Positions 44,021 to 52,939 are shown, numbered from the stretch's first letter. The stretch: 64,000 nucleotides of DNA from Thermoplasmata archaeon (GCA_021850545.1 JAJZLU010000044.1:38894-102893), one strand, 5' to 3'. Numbers and translations: made by a program. The notes: a model not told the origin generated them from the letters alone.

Positions 44021-44524
44021 GTGAACCAGGAATACCTTGTGCTGGACACATCTGCGATTCTTTCCAGGAAATTCAACCTTAACCAGGAAAATATAGTGAT
44101 CCCCGAATCCGTAATGGAAGAGGTCAGGCTGGGCAAGATCGCAAGAAGCCTGGAATGGCACGAGGAAGGGCTCAGGATTTTCCGCCCATCAGGTTCCAGC
44201 CTAAAAACAGTAAGGGATACCGCTGCCAGGACAGGAGACCTGGAAAAACTCAGCTCCACAGACATGGATGTCATAGCCGTTGCCCTCGAGACAGGGGGAA
44301 CCATAATCACCGATGATTTTGCAATTGAAAACGTAGCATCCCGGCTTGGACTGAAATTTCTAGGGGCAGACCTGAAGCCAATCTCAAGGGAGATAAAATG
44401 GCAGTTTAGGTGCACCGGGTGCGGAAAAAGATTCAGCTCACACAGGGAGGAATGCCCTGTGTGCGGGCATGAAGTTAAGAGGATTGTAAAAAGCTTTAAG
44501 GAAAGGGATACTGGCAAATTATGA
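44021..44524 (+). CDS. nob1: Nob1-like rRNA endonuclease (PIN domain plus zinc ribbon)
   Basis: Nob1 cleaves the 3' end of pre-16S rRNA. The 167-residue protein has a PIN domain (LDTSAILSRKF with the first acidic residue, STDMDVIAVALE, ITDDFAIENVA) and a C-terminal zinc ribbon (FRCTGCGKRF and ECPVCGHE). It starts at a GTG at 44021. Its stop overlaps the next start by ATGA at 44521. The domain order and length match archaeal Nob1. Confidence 0.93.
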   Translation: MNQEYLVLDTSAILSRKFNLNQENIVIPESVMEEVRLGKIARSLEWHEEGLRIFRPSGSSLKTVRDTAARTGDLEKLSSTDMDVIAVALETGGTIITDDFAIENVASRLGLKFLGADLKPISREIKWQFRCTGCGKRFSSHREECPVCGHEVKRIVKSFKERDTGKL

Positions 44525-45114
44525 TTGACATTTCCCTTCCCATCGACGGAAATCTCATAACTTACCCCGGAGATGCCAGGCTGGAGCTTTATGACTATTA
44601 CACCCACGAGAAGAATGGTGTCCATATTACACGGGTGCTGATGGAGACCCACACAGGAACCCACATCGATGCACCCTTCCATGCTATGAAAGATGGAGGG
44701 AAGCTGGGAAGCATACCTCTTTCGAAACTTATGGGGCCGGCGACGGCAATCACAGTATCGGGGGACGCAGTGCATGCTGAGGACATCCCTGAGGACACGG
44801 AGAAGCGCCTTCTCATCAGGTCTAAGAACTCAGGCTTGTATGGGAAAGAGTTCAGGAAGGACTTTTGCTATATTTCCATGGATGCAGCCGAGAAGATGGC
44901 CGAAATGAAACTGGATCTTGTAGGGCTGGATTATCTTTCAATAGAACAGTTCGGGACCTCTGGAATGCCAGTCCATAAGAAACTTCTAGGGAATTCAGTT
45001 GTTGTTGTCGAGGGCCTGTACATGAAAGATGTTGAGCCAGGCACTTACGAACTTGTATGCCTGCCGCTTAAAATGGATCTCGATGGCGGACCATGCAGGG
45101 CAATCCTGAAATGA
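44521..45114 (+). CDS. Cyclase-family metal-dependent hydrolase
   Basis: The 197-residue protein carries the cyclase (PF04199) metal motif THTGTHIDAPFH near residues 41-52 and the conserved VGLDYLSIE stretch. Kynurenine formamidase and isatin hydrolase belong here, so it hydrolyses an amide or ester, but the substrate is not evident. It overlaps nob1 by ATGA, so the two are translated together. A functional link to rRNA processing is not apparent. Confidence 0.87.
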   Translation: MIDISLPIDGNLITYPGDARLELYDYYTHEKNGVHITRVLMETHTGTHIDAPFHAMKDGGKLGSIPLSKLMGPATAITVSGDAVHAEDIPEDTEKRLLIRSKNSGLYGKEFRKDFCYISMDAAEKMAEMKLDLVGLDYLSIEQFGTSGMPVHKKLLGNSVVVVEGLYMKDVEPGTYELVCLPLKMDLDGGPCRAILK

Positions 45115-45176
45115 CCTGCTTCTGCGGTAAGGAAAATTTAAGGCGTTTCAATAGTATTCCTTTACAGGTCTAAATC

Positions 45177-46217
45177 TTGGTGGAATCAGAACAGGGCCAG
45201 GGCATTGTTGAGCTTCTGAATCAGTTATGCAGGGAAGCGCTTCAGGAGGATTCCCTCACCGGAATTAGGGAGAAATTCAGTAAGGTGGAGCCATGCGCCT
45301 TTGAACATCTTGACGGCATCACCAGAGTGGCAGTTGAGAGGGAGATAGGCCAGATCCTTTCTTCAAGGACCATAGAGAGGGCCCGTTACTATGCCAGAAA
45401 CCTCCAGAATGGTCTGAGAACCCCCCCGGAAGAAGAAAGGGAAGCAATTAACCTCAATCTCTGGAAGGGATATGACCACATTATTACTGACAGCCTCTGG
45501 AACCTAGGGGCAAGGGCAAGGGATGGGCACCACAAGGCATGGTACTGGGGTAACTTTGTGCCGCAGATACCTTTCCAGCTAATGTCAAGGTATACAAGCC
45601 AGGGAGACTGGGTACTTGACCCGTTCTGCGGATCAGGGACAACACTTCTGGAGGCCCTGAAGCTCGGAAGGAATTCACTGGGAGTCGAGCTTAACTCCGA
45701 TGTGTACCAGAAAACATCAGGACTGGTCGCAAAGGCATCTGGGAAAGAAGGCGCCAGAGCGGTCCTGGAAAATCATGATTCAATGGATTTTGATTTTGCC
45801 GGTTTTATGGAAAAGGAAGAAATTCCGGGGTTCAAGCTCGCTATAATCCACCCGCCTTACTGGGACATAATAAAGTTCTCCGAGAATCCAAAGGACCTTT
45901 CCATGGCGCGGGATGTTGATGATTTCACAGGGATGCTTGCCAGCCTTGCACACCGGATCCTTCCTTCCATGAAAGAGGGCAGCCACCTGGCTCTTGTAAT
46001 AGGTGATGTCTACAGGAAGGGGGAAGTCATCCCCCTGGGTTTCAGGAGCATGGATGCACTGGCCAGCCTTGGTCTTAAGCTCAGGGGCATTATCGTAAAG
46101 GATATACAGAACACCAGGGCAAAGAGAAATTCTGAAAACCTATGGAGATACCGTGCCCTGAAGTCAGGATTTTACGTTTTCAAACATGAATACGTCTTCG
46201 TATACAGGTATCAGTGA
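45177..46217 (+). CDS. Orphan DNA/RNA methylase with motif I before motif IV
   Basis: The 346-residue protein has the SAM-binding motif I D148-PFCGSGTT156 and a catalytic motif IV-like H225-P-P-Y-W229, in that order. The first 100 residues are helical with no known domain. N4/N6 DNA methylases use DPPY or NPPY; here the first position is His. The order resembles gamma-type DNA or Trm11-like tRNA methylases. No restriction gene is adjacent. The start is TTG 45177 or GTG 45180. An AT-rich AAAATTTAAGG lies at 45133-45143. The target is unknown. Confidence 0.75.
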   Translation: MVESEQGQGIVELLNQLCREALQEDSLTGIREKFSKVEPCAFEHLDGITRVAVEREIGQILSSRTIERARYYARNLQNGLRTPPEEEREAINLNLWKGYDHIITDSLWNLGARARDGHHKAWYWGNFVPQIPFQLMSRYTSQGDWVLDPFCGSGTTLLEALKLGRNSLGVELNSDVYQKTSGLVAKASGKEGARAVLENHDSMDFDFAGFMEKEEIPGFKLAIIHPPYWDIIKFSENPKDLSMARDVDDFTGMLASLAHRILPSMKEGSHLALVIGDVYRKGEVIPLGFRSMDALASLGLKLRGIIVKDIQNTRAKRNSENLWRYRALKSGFYVFKHEYVFVYRYQ

Positions 46218-46275
46218 CTGTCAATTGCAAGGGTTGTGGTTTCTATCTCAGGGAAATCGGGCAACTGTGCCGTGT

Positions 46276-48012
46276 TTAAGCTCCTGATCTTTTTTCGAGA
46301 TACTTTGTGAAACCTTCTGCAAACTCATGCATATCGGCAACTATCCCATAATCCGAGAATTGGAATATTGGAGCTTTTTCATCCGAATTGACTGAAATGA
46401 TCTTCCTTGCGTACCGTATCCCCACAACATGGTTGGCCTGTCCTGATATCCCAAGTGCAATATAGACGCCAGGCGAGATTGAGAACCCGGTAAGGCCAAT
46501 CTGTTGCTGCCTGGGTATAAAGTTCATGTCAACAAGCGGCCTTGTTGCGCCAAGGGCAGCATCAAGTAGGTTCGCAAGCTTCAGGAGATCATCGACCTGC
46601 TCCCTTTTCTTGACGCCACGGCCGAACCCAATAACCACTTCCCTAGAACCAAGTGGTGCATATTCGGATGGCACGGGAATCTGTTCATGCCTTTGGTAAA
46701 CCTTTCTAGGCGTGTACTCCAGGTCGAATATTTTTGGCGGACTTTCCGGTGAGGCTGAAGTGAACATTCCTGGCCTGACTGTGGTCATCTGAGGGTCTGT
46801 CTTGGAATAAATCTCGGCAATGATGCCTCCGCCAAAGGCTGGCTTGTACTGTATAAGCCTGGAATTCCTGATCTCAAGGTCCACGCAATCAGCTGTAAGC
46901 CCCACCTCAAGGCGTGCTGCTATTGTGCCCGCAGCTTCCCTCCCCCTGACAGTTGATGGGAAGACAACGTATTTCGGGCTTTTCTCCCTGATGAATTCTG
47001 TGAGTGCATCTGTAAATGCCTCAACGCTTTCAGTGCTGTAATGGTAATATTCATGCCCGGCCAACTCAGCCGTTGAGGGATCGATATTGCCAAAAATAAC
47101 TGCCCTGAGGTCATGCGCATTTGCAAGCTGGGATATTTTTGTCGAAATTTCTTCTCCCAGCTGTGGGTCATCGAGGGCTACCCCGAGGATAACTGGCGCA
47201 CGCTCATGTGGAGATTTCAGGGCCAGTTCTTCTGTGCTGCCTCCAGCGGCCCTGTGGTTTTTGATTATGCTGTAAACCTTTTCATAGACACTGCCATCAA
47301 AAGGAAGCATCTGGACATTCCTGGAACTCTCAAGGCTCGATGTGCCTGACACTACTGTGGGGCTGTATTCGCTTCCCTTGAGGTTGAGCCCAAGGTCTGC
47401 GGCATTAAGCTCCTTTATTTTCTCTGACATATCAGGGACTTCTGGCTTAACTGCCCTTGCCCTGTTTATCTTTTCACTCACAGACAGAACTGCCGGAAGG
47501 GGAATGGTGTATACCTCAGAGCCATGCTCATTCTCGTGCTCCACCCTCAGGGTACCCTCCTTTTCACCGGGTTCGATCCTGGAAATGGAAGACTTGAAGG
47601 AATACCTGGAAAAGACGGCCAATTCTGGCGGCACCTGGGCAGTTTCCCCATCCAGAGAATATTTTCCCGTAAGCACAAGATCAGGTTTGACCTTCTTTAC
47701 GAGTGCAGAAAGTATCCTTGCGGTAGCGAGGGTATCAGAGCCAGCAAAATTCCTGTCCGTAATGAGGTAGGCCTCATCAATTCCCATCCTCAGTGAATCA
47801 TTAAGGATCCCCTTTGACTGGGGAGGCCCCATTGTTGCCACTGCAGTTTCCCAGCCGAATTTTTCCTTCATCCTCACCGCTTCCTCAACAGCCTTCCTGT
47901 CGAATGAGTTCATGGAGAGCGGGACATTTTCCCTGACAATCCTGTTTGTCTGTGGGTCAAACTTTACCTGATTCACATCCGGTATCTGCTTTGCAAAAAC
48001 GAGGACTTTCAT
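46276..48012 (-). CDS. Fused electron-transfer flavoprotein, EtfB-EtfA in one chain
   Basis: The 578-residue protein starts with EtfB (residues 1 to about 250; MKVLVFAKQIPDVNQVKFD, GIDEAYLITDR, TGKYSLDGETAQVP) and continues into EtfA (about 265-578), which ends with the FAD-binding segment QQQIGLTGFSISPG, VYIALGISG and SVNSDEKAPIF. ETF carries electrons from acyl-CoA and other dehydrogenases to the membrane. In most organisms the two chains are separate genes. A TATA-like GTTATTTAG (48032-48040) lies 24 bases upstream, so the transcript is probably leaderless. Confidence 0.94.
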   Translation of the reverse strand: MKVLVFAKQIPDVNQVKFDPQTNRIVRENVPLSMNSFDRKAVEEAVRMKEKFGWETAVATMGPPQSKGILNDSLRMGIDEAYLITDRNFAGSDTLATARILSALVKKVKPDLVLTGKYSLDGETAQVPPELAVFSRYSFKSSISRIEPGEKEGTLRVEHENEHGSEVYTIPLPAVLSVSEKINRARAVKPEVPDMSEKIKELNAADLGLNLKGSEYSPTVVSGTSSLESSRNVQMLPFDGSVYEKVYSIIKNHRAAGGSTEELALKSPHERAPVILGVALDDPQLGEEISTKISQLANAHDLRAVIFGNIDPSTAELAGHEYYHYSTESVEAFTDALTEFIREKSPKYVVFPSTVRGREAAGTIAARLEVGLTADCVDLEIRNSRLIQYKPAFGGGIIAEIYSKTDPQMTTVRPGMFTSASPESPPKIFDLEYTPRKVYQRHEQIPVPSEYAPLGSREVVIGFGRGVKKREQVDDLLKLANLLDAALGATRPLVDMNFIPRQQQIGLTGFSISPGVYIALGISGQANHVVGIRYARKIISVNSDEKAPIFQFSDYGIVADMHEFAEGFTKYLEKRSGA

Positions 48013-48096
48013 TGATCAAAAATGGTTTTGGGTTATTTAGCTGTTCAGTAGCATTAGATCGAGACAGGACAGTTTGCCGCCCACCCATTCCATGTC

Positions 48097-48291
48097 CTAC
48101 TGTATATTAACCCTGAGGCCCCTGGTAACAATGCAGTCCACTATTATTGTTCCCGAATGCCCGCAATTTTCACAGGAATAGGTAAGTTCCATTAGGTGGC
48201 TGTAGAGGATCTCCTTAAGGTTCGTGCATTTTATTTCTGGAGACTCGCAGGAACTGCATTTGAGTAAAATTGACTTTCCGCTTTCTGGCAT
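48097..48291 (-). CDS. Small zinc-finger protein
   Basis: The 64-residue protein has CxxC pairs in LLKCSSCESP and YSCENCGHSG about 28 residues apart. The ATG at 48291 has AGGTGT eight bases upstream; a GTG at 48303 would add four residues. It lies between EtfBA and a DUF981 gene on the same strand. No family is recognised; a nucleic-acid or protein-binding ribbon is likely. Confidence 0.65.
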   Translation of the reverse strand: MPESGKSILLKCSSCESPEIKCTNLKEILYSHLMELTYSCENCGHSGTIIVDCIVTRGLRVNIQ

Positions 48292-48354
48292 CCCAGACCA
48301 CACCTGATAAATAGAGATAAGGGGGTAGTTCTGCTGTCCCCCTATGCCCTCTCC

Positions 48355-48945
48355 TTATGGTGGGCTGGCGAGGTGGCCGTTAAGGGCCATGAAGCCAATC
48401 ACAAGGGCAAACACAGTTCCAATTCCAAGTACTATCCATACTGTATAATAGAGGCCCTTTGTGGTGGAGTTAACGGGCTTAAGGTACATGACTGGCGCAA
48501 GTACGGCGCCAAGCCCGTCGAATACGTAAAGCCCCATTGCTGTTATGAGGTTCTGACCTTTCTCAAGGTTCAGCTGGACAATGCTGAAAGCCCCAACCAG
48601 CGTATAAATGCCCACAAATAGAATCAGAAGCGGAACTATGTTCCAGTGGATGTGCTCTGGATCACGGTAACCCATTACACCTCCCATAACCAGGATGAGC
48701 CCGGCGAGAAGGAGTGGATCGCCAAAGAGCATGTTATAAGCTGTCCCGAATCCTGTCATGGGCCACCCAAATGCCATGTAAAACCCTGCAACTGCATCAA
48801 ATATTCCTATTGCAATTGCCGGAACGGCTAGTGACCTCACGTGTTCATATTTGCCACGGGCAGCGAAGAAAAAATAAAAACCGCCTACTGCTGTGCTCAT
48901 GGCAAGACCAATCAACATTACTGCCAATGGATCTACAAAGACCAT
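48355..48945 (-). CDS. DUF981 family membrane protein
   Basis: The 196-residue protein has about seven membrane helices and no soluble domain. The pattern (FFFAARGKYEHVRSLAVPAI, GDPLLLAGLILVMGGVMGYRDPE, GLGAVLAPVMYLKP) fits the DUF981 family of predicted archaeal membrane proteins. Its function is unknown. The upstream region holds direct repeats of ATGCGCA, described separately. The zinc-finger gene follows about 60 bases downstream. Confidence 0.78.
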   Translation of the reverse strand: MVFVDPLAVMLIGLAMSTAVGGFYFFFAARGKYEHVRSLAVPAIAIGIFDAVAGFYMAFGWPMTGFGTAYNMLFGDPLLLAGLILVMGGVMGYRDPEHIHWNIVPLLILFVGIYTLVGAFSIVQLNLEKGQNLITAMGLYVFDGLGAVLAPVMYLKPVNSTTKGLYYTVWIVLGIGTVFALVIGFMALNGHLASPP

Positions 48946-48987
48946 TTTAATCCCCAGATGTTATCGCGAAATAGGCTATAACACAAC

Positions 48988-49023
48988 GTGCACGCTTATG
49001 CGCAAACATGCGCAGGCATGCAC
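48988..49023 (-). promoter_or_regulatory. Repeated ATGCGCA elements upstream of the DUF981 gene
   Basis: ATGCGCA occurs at 48998-49004 and 49008-49014, ten bases apart (one helical turn), inside a purine-pyrimidine alternating stretch that starts GTGCACGC and ends GCATGCAC. A TATA-like CTATAACA (48976-48983, read on the opposite strand) lies between the repeats and the gene start at 48945. The 8-mer TGCGCAAA (48999-49006) recurs in the promoter at 62376. Confidence 0.45.
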
Positions 49024-49040
49024 TTCAGATGGGCACCCAG

Positions 49041-49601
49041 TTACTGGAAAGTGGCTCTTACAAATCCAGCCATAACTTCCAGGGACTTTATTTTCATTTG
49101 GTACGCTTCCAGGAGACCCTTAAGGCCTGAAGCAAGGCACTCGGAAGAGCTCTGACCATAGCCAGCGCCGGATATGGTGGCTTCCCAAAGATCCTTGTTC
49201 CTGTTGAACCTTATGTCATCAAGGGGAAGTTTAATTTTGAGCTTTTCGGAAAGCCGTGAAAGGCTCTCCATGTCGGAAGCATAGTTCCTCAGGAGGTTAC
49301 CCAGCACCAGACCCGTTTCGTAGAAAAGTTTGGGCGGTTTTTCCTCGGATTCATCCATGGAGATGGCAAGCATGTCATCGAACAGCCTGAACGGAACCGG
49401 GACAGATCTGGTTGAAGTTATTATGTGGAAATAGGTCAGGAAATCATTAATGGATCCAATGTCCAGCCCCTGTTCCTTAAGCTCAATGTACTGGATGGCG
49501 GCCTCAGTGATGAGGGAGCTTATGGTCTTCCCCATTCTGCCCGCTTCATCAGTAATTCTGCTGGCCAGCTCATTCGATAACGAAATGTTCAGTCTAGCCA
49601 T
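49041..49601 (-). CDS. Ribbon-helix-helix regulator with extra C-terminal domain
   Basis: The 186-residue protein begins with an RHH/Arc-type DNA-binding domain (ARLNISLSNELASRITDEAGRMGKTISSLITEAAIQYI, about residues 2-40), followed by about 145 residues of an unrecognised helical domain, perhaps for ligand binding or dimer contacts. A 17-bp palindrome sits 8 bases upstream of its start and probably is its own operator. It is transcribed away from the Rieske gene region on the same strand. The target genes are unknown. Confidence 0.82.
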   Translation of the reverse strand: MARLNISLSNELASRITDEAGRMGKTISSLITEAAIQYIELKEQGLDIGSINDFLTYFHIITSTRSVPVPFRLFDDMLAISMDESEEKPPKLFYETGLVLGNLLRNYASDMESLSRLSEKLKIKLPLDDIRFNRNKDLWEATISGAGYGQSSSECLASGLKGLLEAYQMKIKSLEVMAGFVRATFQ

Positions 49602-49608
49602 AATGTAG

Positions 49609-49625
49609 ATAGCAACAGTTGCTAT
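49609..49625 (-). promoter_or_regulatory. Palindromic operator at the RHH gene promoter
   Basis: ATAGCAAC (49609-49616), a central A, and GTTGCTAT (49618-49625) form a perfect 8+1+8 palindrome. The TATA-like AAATTATAG on the gene's strand overlaps it at 49623-49631, 25 bases from the ATG at 49601. A further GCAACAGT half-site occurs at 49651-49658. This layout fits autorepression by the RHH protein; binding is inferred. Confidence 0.6.
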
Positions 49626-49721
49626 AATTTGCTTTCTTTGAGAGTTACCTGCAACAGTGAAAAGTATGGCGGCACCAATTCCAATGATCCATTAAAATAA
49701 GAATTTTTAAAGTTGGGCCTG

Positions 49722-50039
49722 TTAAAGCTCAACCATTATATGGCCTTCCTCAACCTTGGTTTTGTAGGATTTGAGGGGGCTGATGTCCCCTGCACCCTCA
49801 GGCGGGCTGATGACAGAACCGTCCTTGGGGCTGAATGTGGCGAAATGGTTGGGGCATATGAGCTGGTGGTCATCCATGAAGCCCTCTGAAAGGTCATAAT
49901 CTTCATGTGTGCACAGGTGCGATGTTGCAAAATAGCTGCTGCCATCCCTTATGATGAGGACTTCCCTGCCTTCAACGTCCACCTTGAAAAGGTCTCCGTC
50001 TTTCATCGCTCCTTCTTTCAGTACTTTGTACCATGTCAT
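49722..50039 (-). CDS. Rieske-type [2Fe-2S] ferredoxin
   Basis: The 105-residue protein has the two Rieske ligand pairs C43-T-H45 and C62-P-N-H65, flanked by the usual strands. It is soluble and resembles ferredoxin components of dioxygenases or stand-alone Rieske proteins, not the membrane bc1 subunit. The ATG at 50039 is chosen over a TTG three codons upstream. It is monocistronic, with no oxygenase gene nearby, so its redox partner is unknown. Confidence 0.9.
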   Translation of the reverse strand: MTWYKVLKEGAMKDGDLFKVDVEGREVLIIRDGSSYFATSHLCTHEDYDLSEGFMDDHQLICPNHFATFSPKDGSVISPPEGAGDISPLKSYKTKVEEGHIMVEL

Positions 50040-50143
50040 GATTACCAATTATGCATAAGCCTAATTATAAGTTTCGGGAAATTGCAGCTCCCACGATCAA
50101 ATTTTATACAAATAAGCCATTTTTGCACAGGCGTTGATTTCAG

Positions 50144-51016
50144 GTGGATCCGGAAGTTAAGGAAAAATACAGGCTGGCAGGCTCGATCGGGAAGAAGGCA
50201 CTGGAGTATGGCAAGAGCCTCGTGGAGCCGGATGCCCTCCTACTGGACATTGCCAATGGAATTGAGAAGCATATCAGGGATCTCGGAGGCAAGCCCTCTT
50301 TTCCCGTCAACATATCAATAAACAATGAGGCAGCCCATTACTCCCCGTTCCACGGTGACAGGAAAAGGCTGAGCACTGGAGATGTGGTGAAGCTTGATGT
50401 TGGCGCACAGGTCGATGGCTACCTATCAGACAATGCCGCAACCATTGAAGTTGGAGGAAAAGGGGAGTATTCTACACTGATAGACGCAACCCGGGAAGCC
50501 CTCAATGCCGCTATCAGGAAACTCAGGCCCATGATCCAGGTCAGGCAGATCGGCCAGGAAATAGAGGGCACAATCAGGAAGTACGGCTTCAAGCCCGTGA
50601 GAAACCTGGGCGGCCATGGCATAAACAGGTACGACCTCCACTCAGAGATCTTCATACCGAATTATGACGATGGGAACAGCAGGCCCCTCCATAATGACAT
50701 GGTCATTGCCATTGAGCCATTCGCAAGCACCGGAATAGGGATGATACACAACGGTCCTGGCGGGAACATATACATCCTGAGCGGAACCAAGGTCAGGAAG
50801 GATGAGATTCTTTACCAGAATTTCAACACAGTTCCATTTGCGCAGAGATGGGTCGCGGAACTGATGCCCAATCCGGATGAATACCTCAAAGCCATGATGA
50901 AGTCAAGGGAGGTGAGCGAATTTGCCGTGCTTAAGGAACACAAGGGCTCGATGATATCTCAGGCAGAACATACTATCATGATCCTGTCGGACGAGATTAT
51001 CGTAACTACTGCTTGA
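50144..51016 (+). CDS. map: Methionine aminopeptidase, type II
   Basis: The enzyme removes the initiator methionine. The 290-residue protein has the dinuclear metal ligands in KLDVGAQVDGYLSDNAA (two Asp), GGHGINRY (His), AIEPFAS (Glu) and EHTIMI (Glu), and the type II insertion of archaeal/eukaryotic enzymes. It starts at a GTG at 50144. A TATA-like TTTTATACA lies about 40 bases upstream. It converges with tmk, and the stops overlap by 11 bases. Confidence 0.95.
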   Translation: MDPEVKEKYRLAGSIGKKALEYGKSLVEPDALLLDIANGIEKHIRDLGGKPSFPVNISINNEAAHYSPFHGDRKRLSTGDVVKLDVGAQVDGYLSDNAATIEVGGKGEYSTLIDATREALNAAIRKLRPMIQVRQIGQEIEGTIRKYGFKPVRNLGGHGINRYDLHSEIFIPNYDDGNSRPLHNDMVIAIEPFASTGIGMIHNGPGGNIYILSGTKVRKDEILYQNFNTVPFAQRWVAELMPNPDEYLKAMMKSREVSEFAVLKEHKGSMISQAEHTIMILSDEIIVTTA

Positions 51017-51605
51017 GGTGAGGAGACAGCCTTTCCATTACATCCGAGAAGCTCTGCTGAATGGTGCCGGAACCGTCAAGCGTGACTTTTCCCCTGAAAT
51101 CAATGGAATTGTAAAAGTTCCTTACGCTTGATAGGTATTCCTTTTCCTCAAAGCCAGTGAAGGATCCGCGTCCGGCGATTCTATTCATTGAGATCTGAGG
51201 GTCCACATCGATGTAGAAGGTTATATCGGGCCTTACCTCGATTATTTCGGAGACCAAGGACATCCACTGCAACACCTTTTCCCTGCTTCCGAAGCATTTC
51301 TCAAGGATTGCTCCCTGATAAGCCATCGATGACATGAGGTACCTGTCGCAGAGCACGATTTCACCCTTTCTAAGGTGTTCTGATATTTCATCCTGGTGGC
51401 CAAAGCGGTCCTCAGTGAACCTGAAAAACAGGGAAAGGGCGGAAGAAACTTCCCTAGATTTCTTTAGGTCTTCCGGAAGCTCCAGGCGGCTTGTGGGTTC
51501 CTTTGTTGCAAAGACACCGAATCCCCTAGACTCAAGTTCCTTTTTCACCATTGAGACAAGGGTCGTCTTTCCAGTTCCGTCGATGCCTTCGAATGCTACA
51601 AACAT
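51006..51605 (-). CDS. tmk: Thymidylate kinase
   Basis: The enzyme phosphorylates dTMP to dTDP. The 199-residue protein has the P-loop FEGIDGTGKTT, the dTMP-binding KEPTS, the DRYLMSSMAYQGA motif and the LID region near DPQISMNRIAGRG. The length is standard. It overlaps map convergently by 11 bases. Confidence 0.95.
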   Translation of the reverse strand: MFVAFEGIDGTGKTTLVSMVKKELESRGFGVFATKEPTSRLELPEDLKKSREVSSALSLFFRFTEDRFGHQDEISEHLRKGEIVLCDRYLMSSMAYQGAILEKCFGSREKVLQWMSLVSEIIEVRPDITFYIDVDPQISMNRIAGRGSFTGFEEKEYLSSVRNFYNSIDFRGKVTLDGSGTIQQSFSDVMERLSPHLKQ

Positions 51606-51702
51606 TGGAAACCCCTGAAACCAATCCCCAAACTCCTATTAAATAAATCCGTGGCTTATGATTATATCCTTCTCTGGCATACCTGTGAACTCTTGAACAG
51701 GT

Positions 51703-52929
51703 ATGAAAATTCCCGGGTTAAACTTCAGCATCCTTTCGAACCGCTACGTCGGAGCCATATCAATGGCACAGCTGATCAGGATTCTGGGGAGATCGCAGGC
51801 CTGGATATTCATACCCCTTTACCTTTCTAGTGTCAGGCACATTCCATATGTGTATGTGGGAGTGCTCTTTTTCCTCACCGCCATAGCTGCATTGCCTTTT
51901 TCTATCTATGGTGGGAACCTCATCGACAGGATTGGAAGGAGGGCTGCTGCCATATGGCTCCCCCCAATTATAATCGCCATTTTCATGACTATGACTGTTG
52001 CGGTCTATCTGCACCTCCCGGACATCATCCTCTATATCGCTTTCATCCTGGTTGAGCCTTTCAGCAATATGCAGGGCATACTGGACAATGTTGTCCTCAC
52101 GGATACAACAAGTGAAGTGGAGAGGATGGACGCATTCAGCATGGTGAGAATAGGCGGAAACATAGGATTTTCCCTGGGCCCAGCAATTGGAGGGTTCCTT
52201 TCAATAATCAATTATTCACTTGTATTCCTGATTCCTGCCCTTGCTTCCATCGGGGAACTCTACCTTTACGTGAAATACGTGAAGGAAACGCGTCCTGCAG
52301 AGCCCCAGGGAAGGGAAAAGATGCAGATACCCATATCAGACAGGCCTTTCATGCTGCTTTGCATCCTCATTGCCTCCGTATGGTTCATTGCAGGGCAGTG
52401 GGGCACAACACTGACACTGTTCTGGAGCAATGTAGACATGGTACCGAACAGTTTCATCGGCATTCTCTATGCAATCAATGGCGTGGTCGTGGTATTTCTC
52501 CAGATACCCATAAACTGGGCGCTGGCCAAGATGAAAGACTTCAAGAGAATAGCACTTGGGGGGCTGGTATATGCATTCTCATTTTTTGCGCTGGTTTTCA
52601 GCAACAACATCATCTTCCTAGCCGCAGATGTAGTTTTCATAACAATCGGAGAGAACATACTTTCCCCGGTTGCGTACAGCGTCGTGGGCAAGATGGCTCC
52701 CGCAGACAAGAGAGGTCAGTACTATGGCGCTTTCCAGCTCATCATGGGCCTTGTCATGCCTGTCGCCCCTGTGATAGGCACAATGCTGCTCACAAGGTAT
52801 TCTTCTGATCCGATTTTCATGTGGGGCCCTCTTATGCTTCTCGGAGTTGCCCTATCCCTGACAGTATTGAAATTTGGCGGAAAAGTGCTCATAAAGGACA
52901 GAAGGGAGCCAACTGAGGTAAAAATTTAA
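51703..52929 (+). CDS. Major facilitator superfamily transporter
   Basis: The 408-residue protein has about 12 membrane helices and the MFS loop motif between helices 2 and 3 (GGNLIDRIGRRAAAIW). The second half repeats the fold (GKMAPADKRGQYYGA). The substrate is unknown; drug-efflux-type permeases look similar. It converges with acs, ten bases apart. Confidence 0.9.
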   Translation: MKIPGLNFSILSNRYVGAISMAQLIRILGRSQAWIFIPLYLSSVRHIPYVYVGVLFFLTAIAALPFSIYGGNLIDRIGRRAAAIWLPPIIIAIFMTMTVAVYLHLPDIILYIAFILVEPFSNMQGILDNVVLTDTTSEVERMDAFSMVRIGGNIGFSLGPAIGGFLSIINYSLVFLIPALASIGELYLYVKYVKETRPAEPQGREKMQIPISDRPFMLLCILIASVWFIAGQWGTTLTLFWSNVDMVPNSFIGILYAINGVVVVFLQIPINWALAKMKDFKRIALGGLVYAFSFFALVFSNNIIFLAADVVFITIGENILSPVAYSVVGKMAPADKRGQYYGAFQLIMGLVMPVAPVIGTMLLTRYSSDPIFMWGPLMLLGVALSLTVLKFGGKVLIKDRREPTEVKI

Positions 52930-52939
52930 TAAAATGGGC

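Noticed and set aside
43816-44775. 319-residue minus-strand ORF across gltA, nob1 and the cyclase gene
   Set aside because: It runs antisense to three well-supported genes and has no family match.
45177-46217. Restriction-modification system
   Set aside because: Only a lone methylase is present; the neighbours are a cyclase-family hydrolase and EtfBA.
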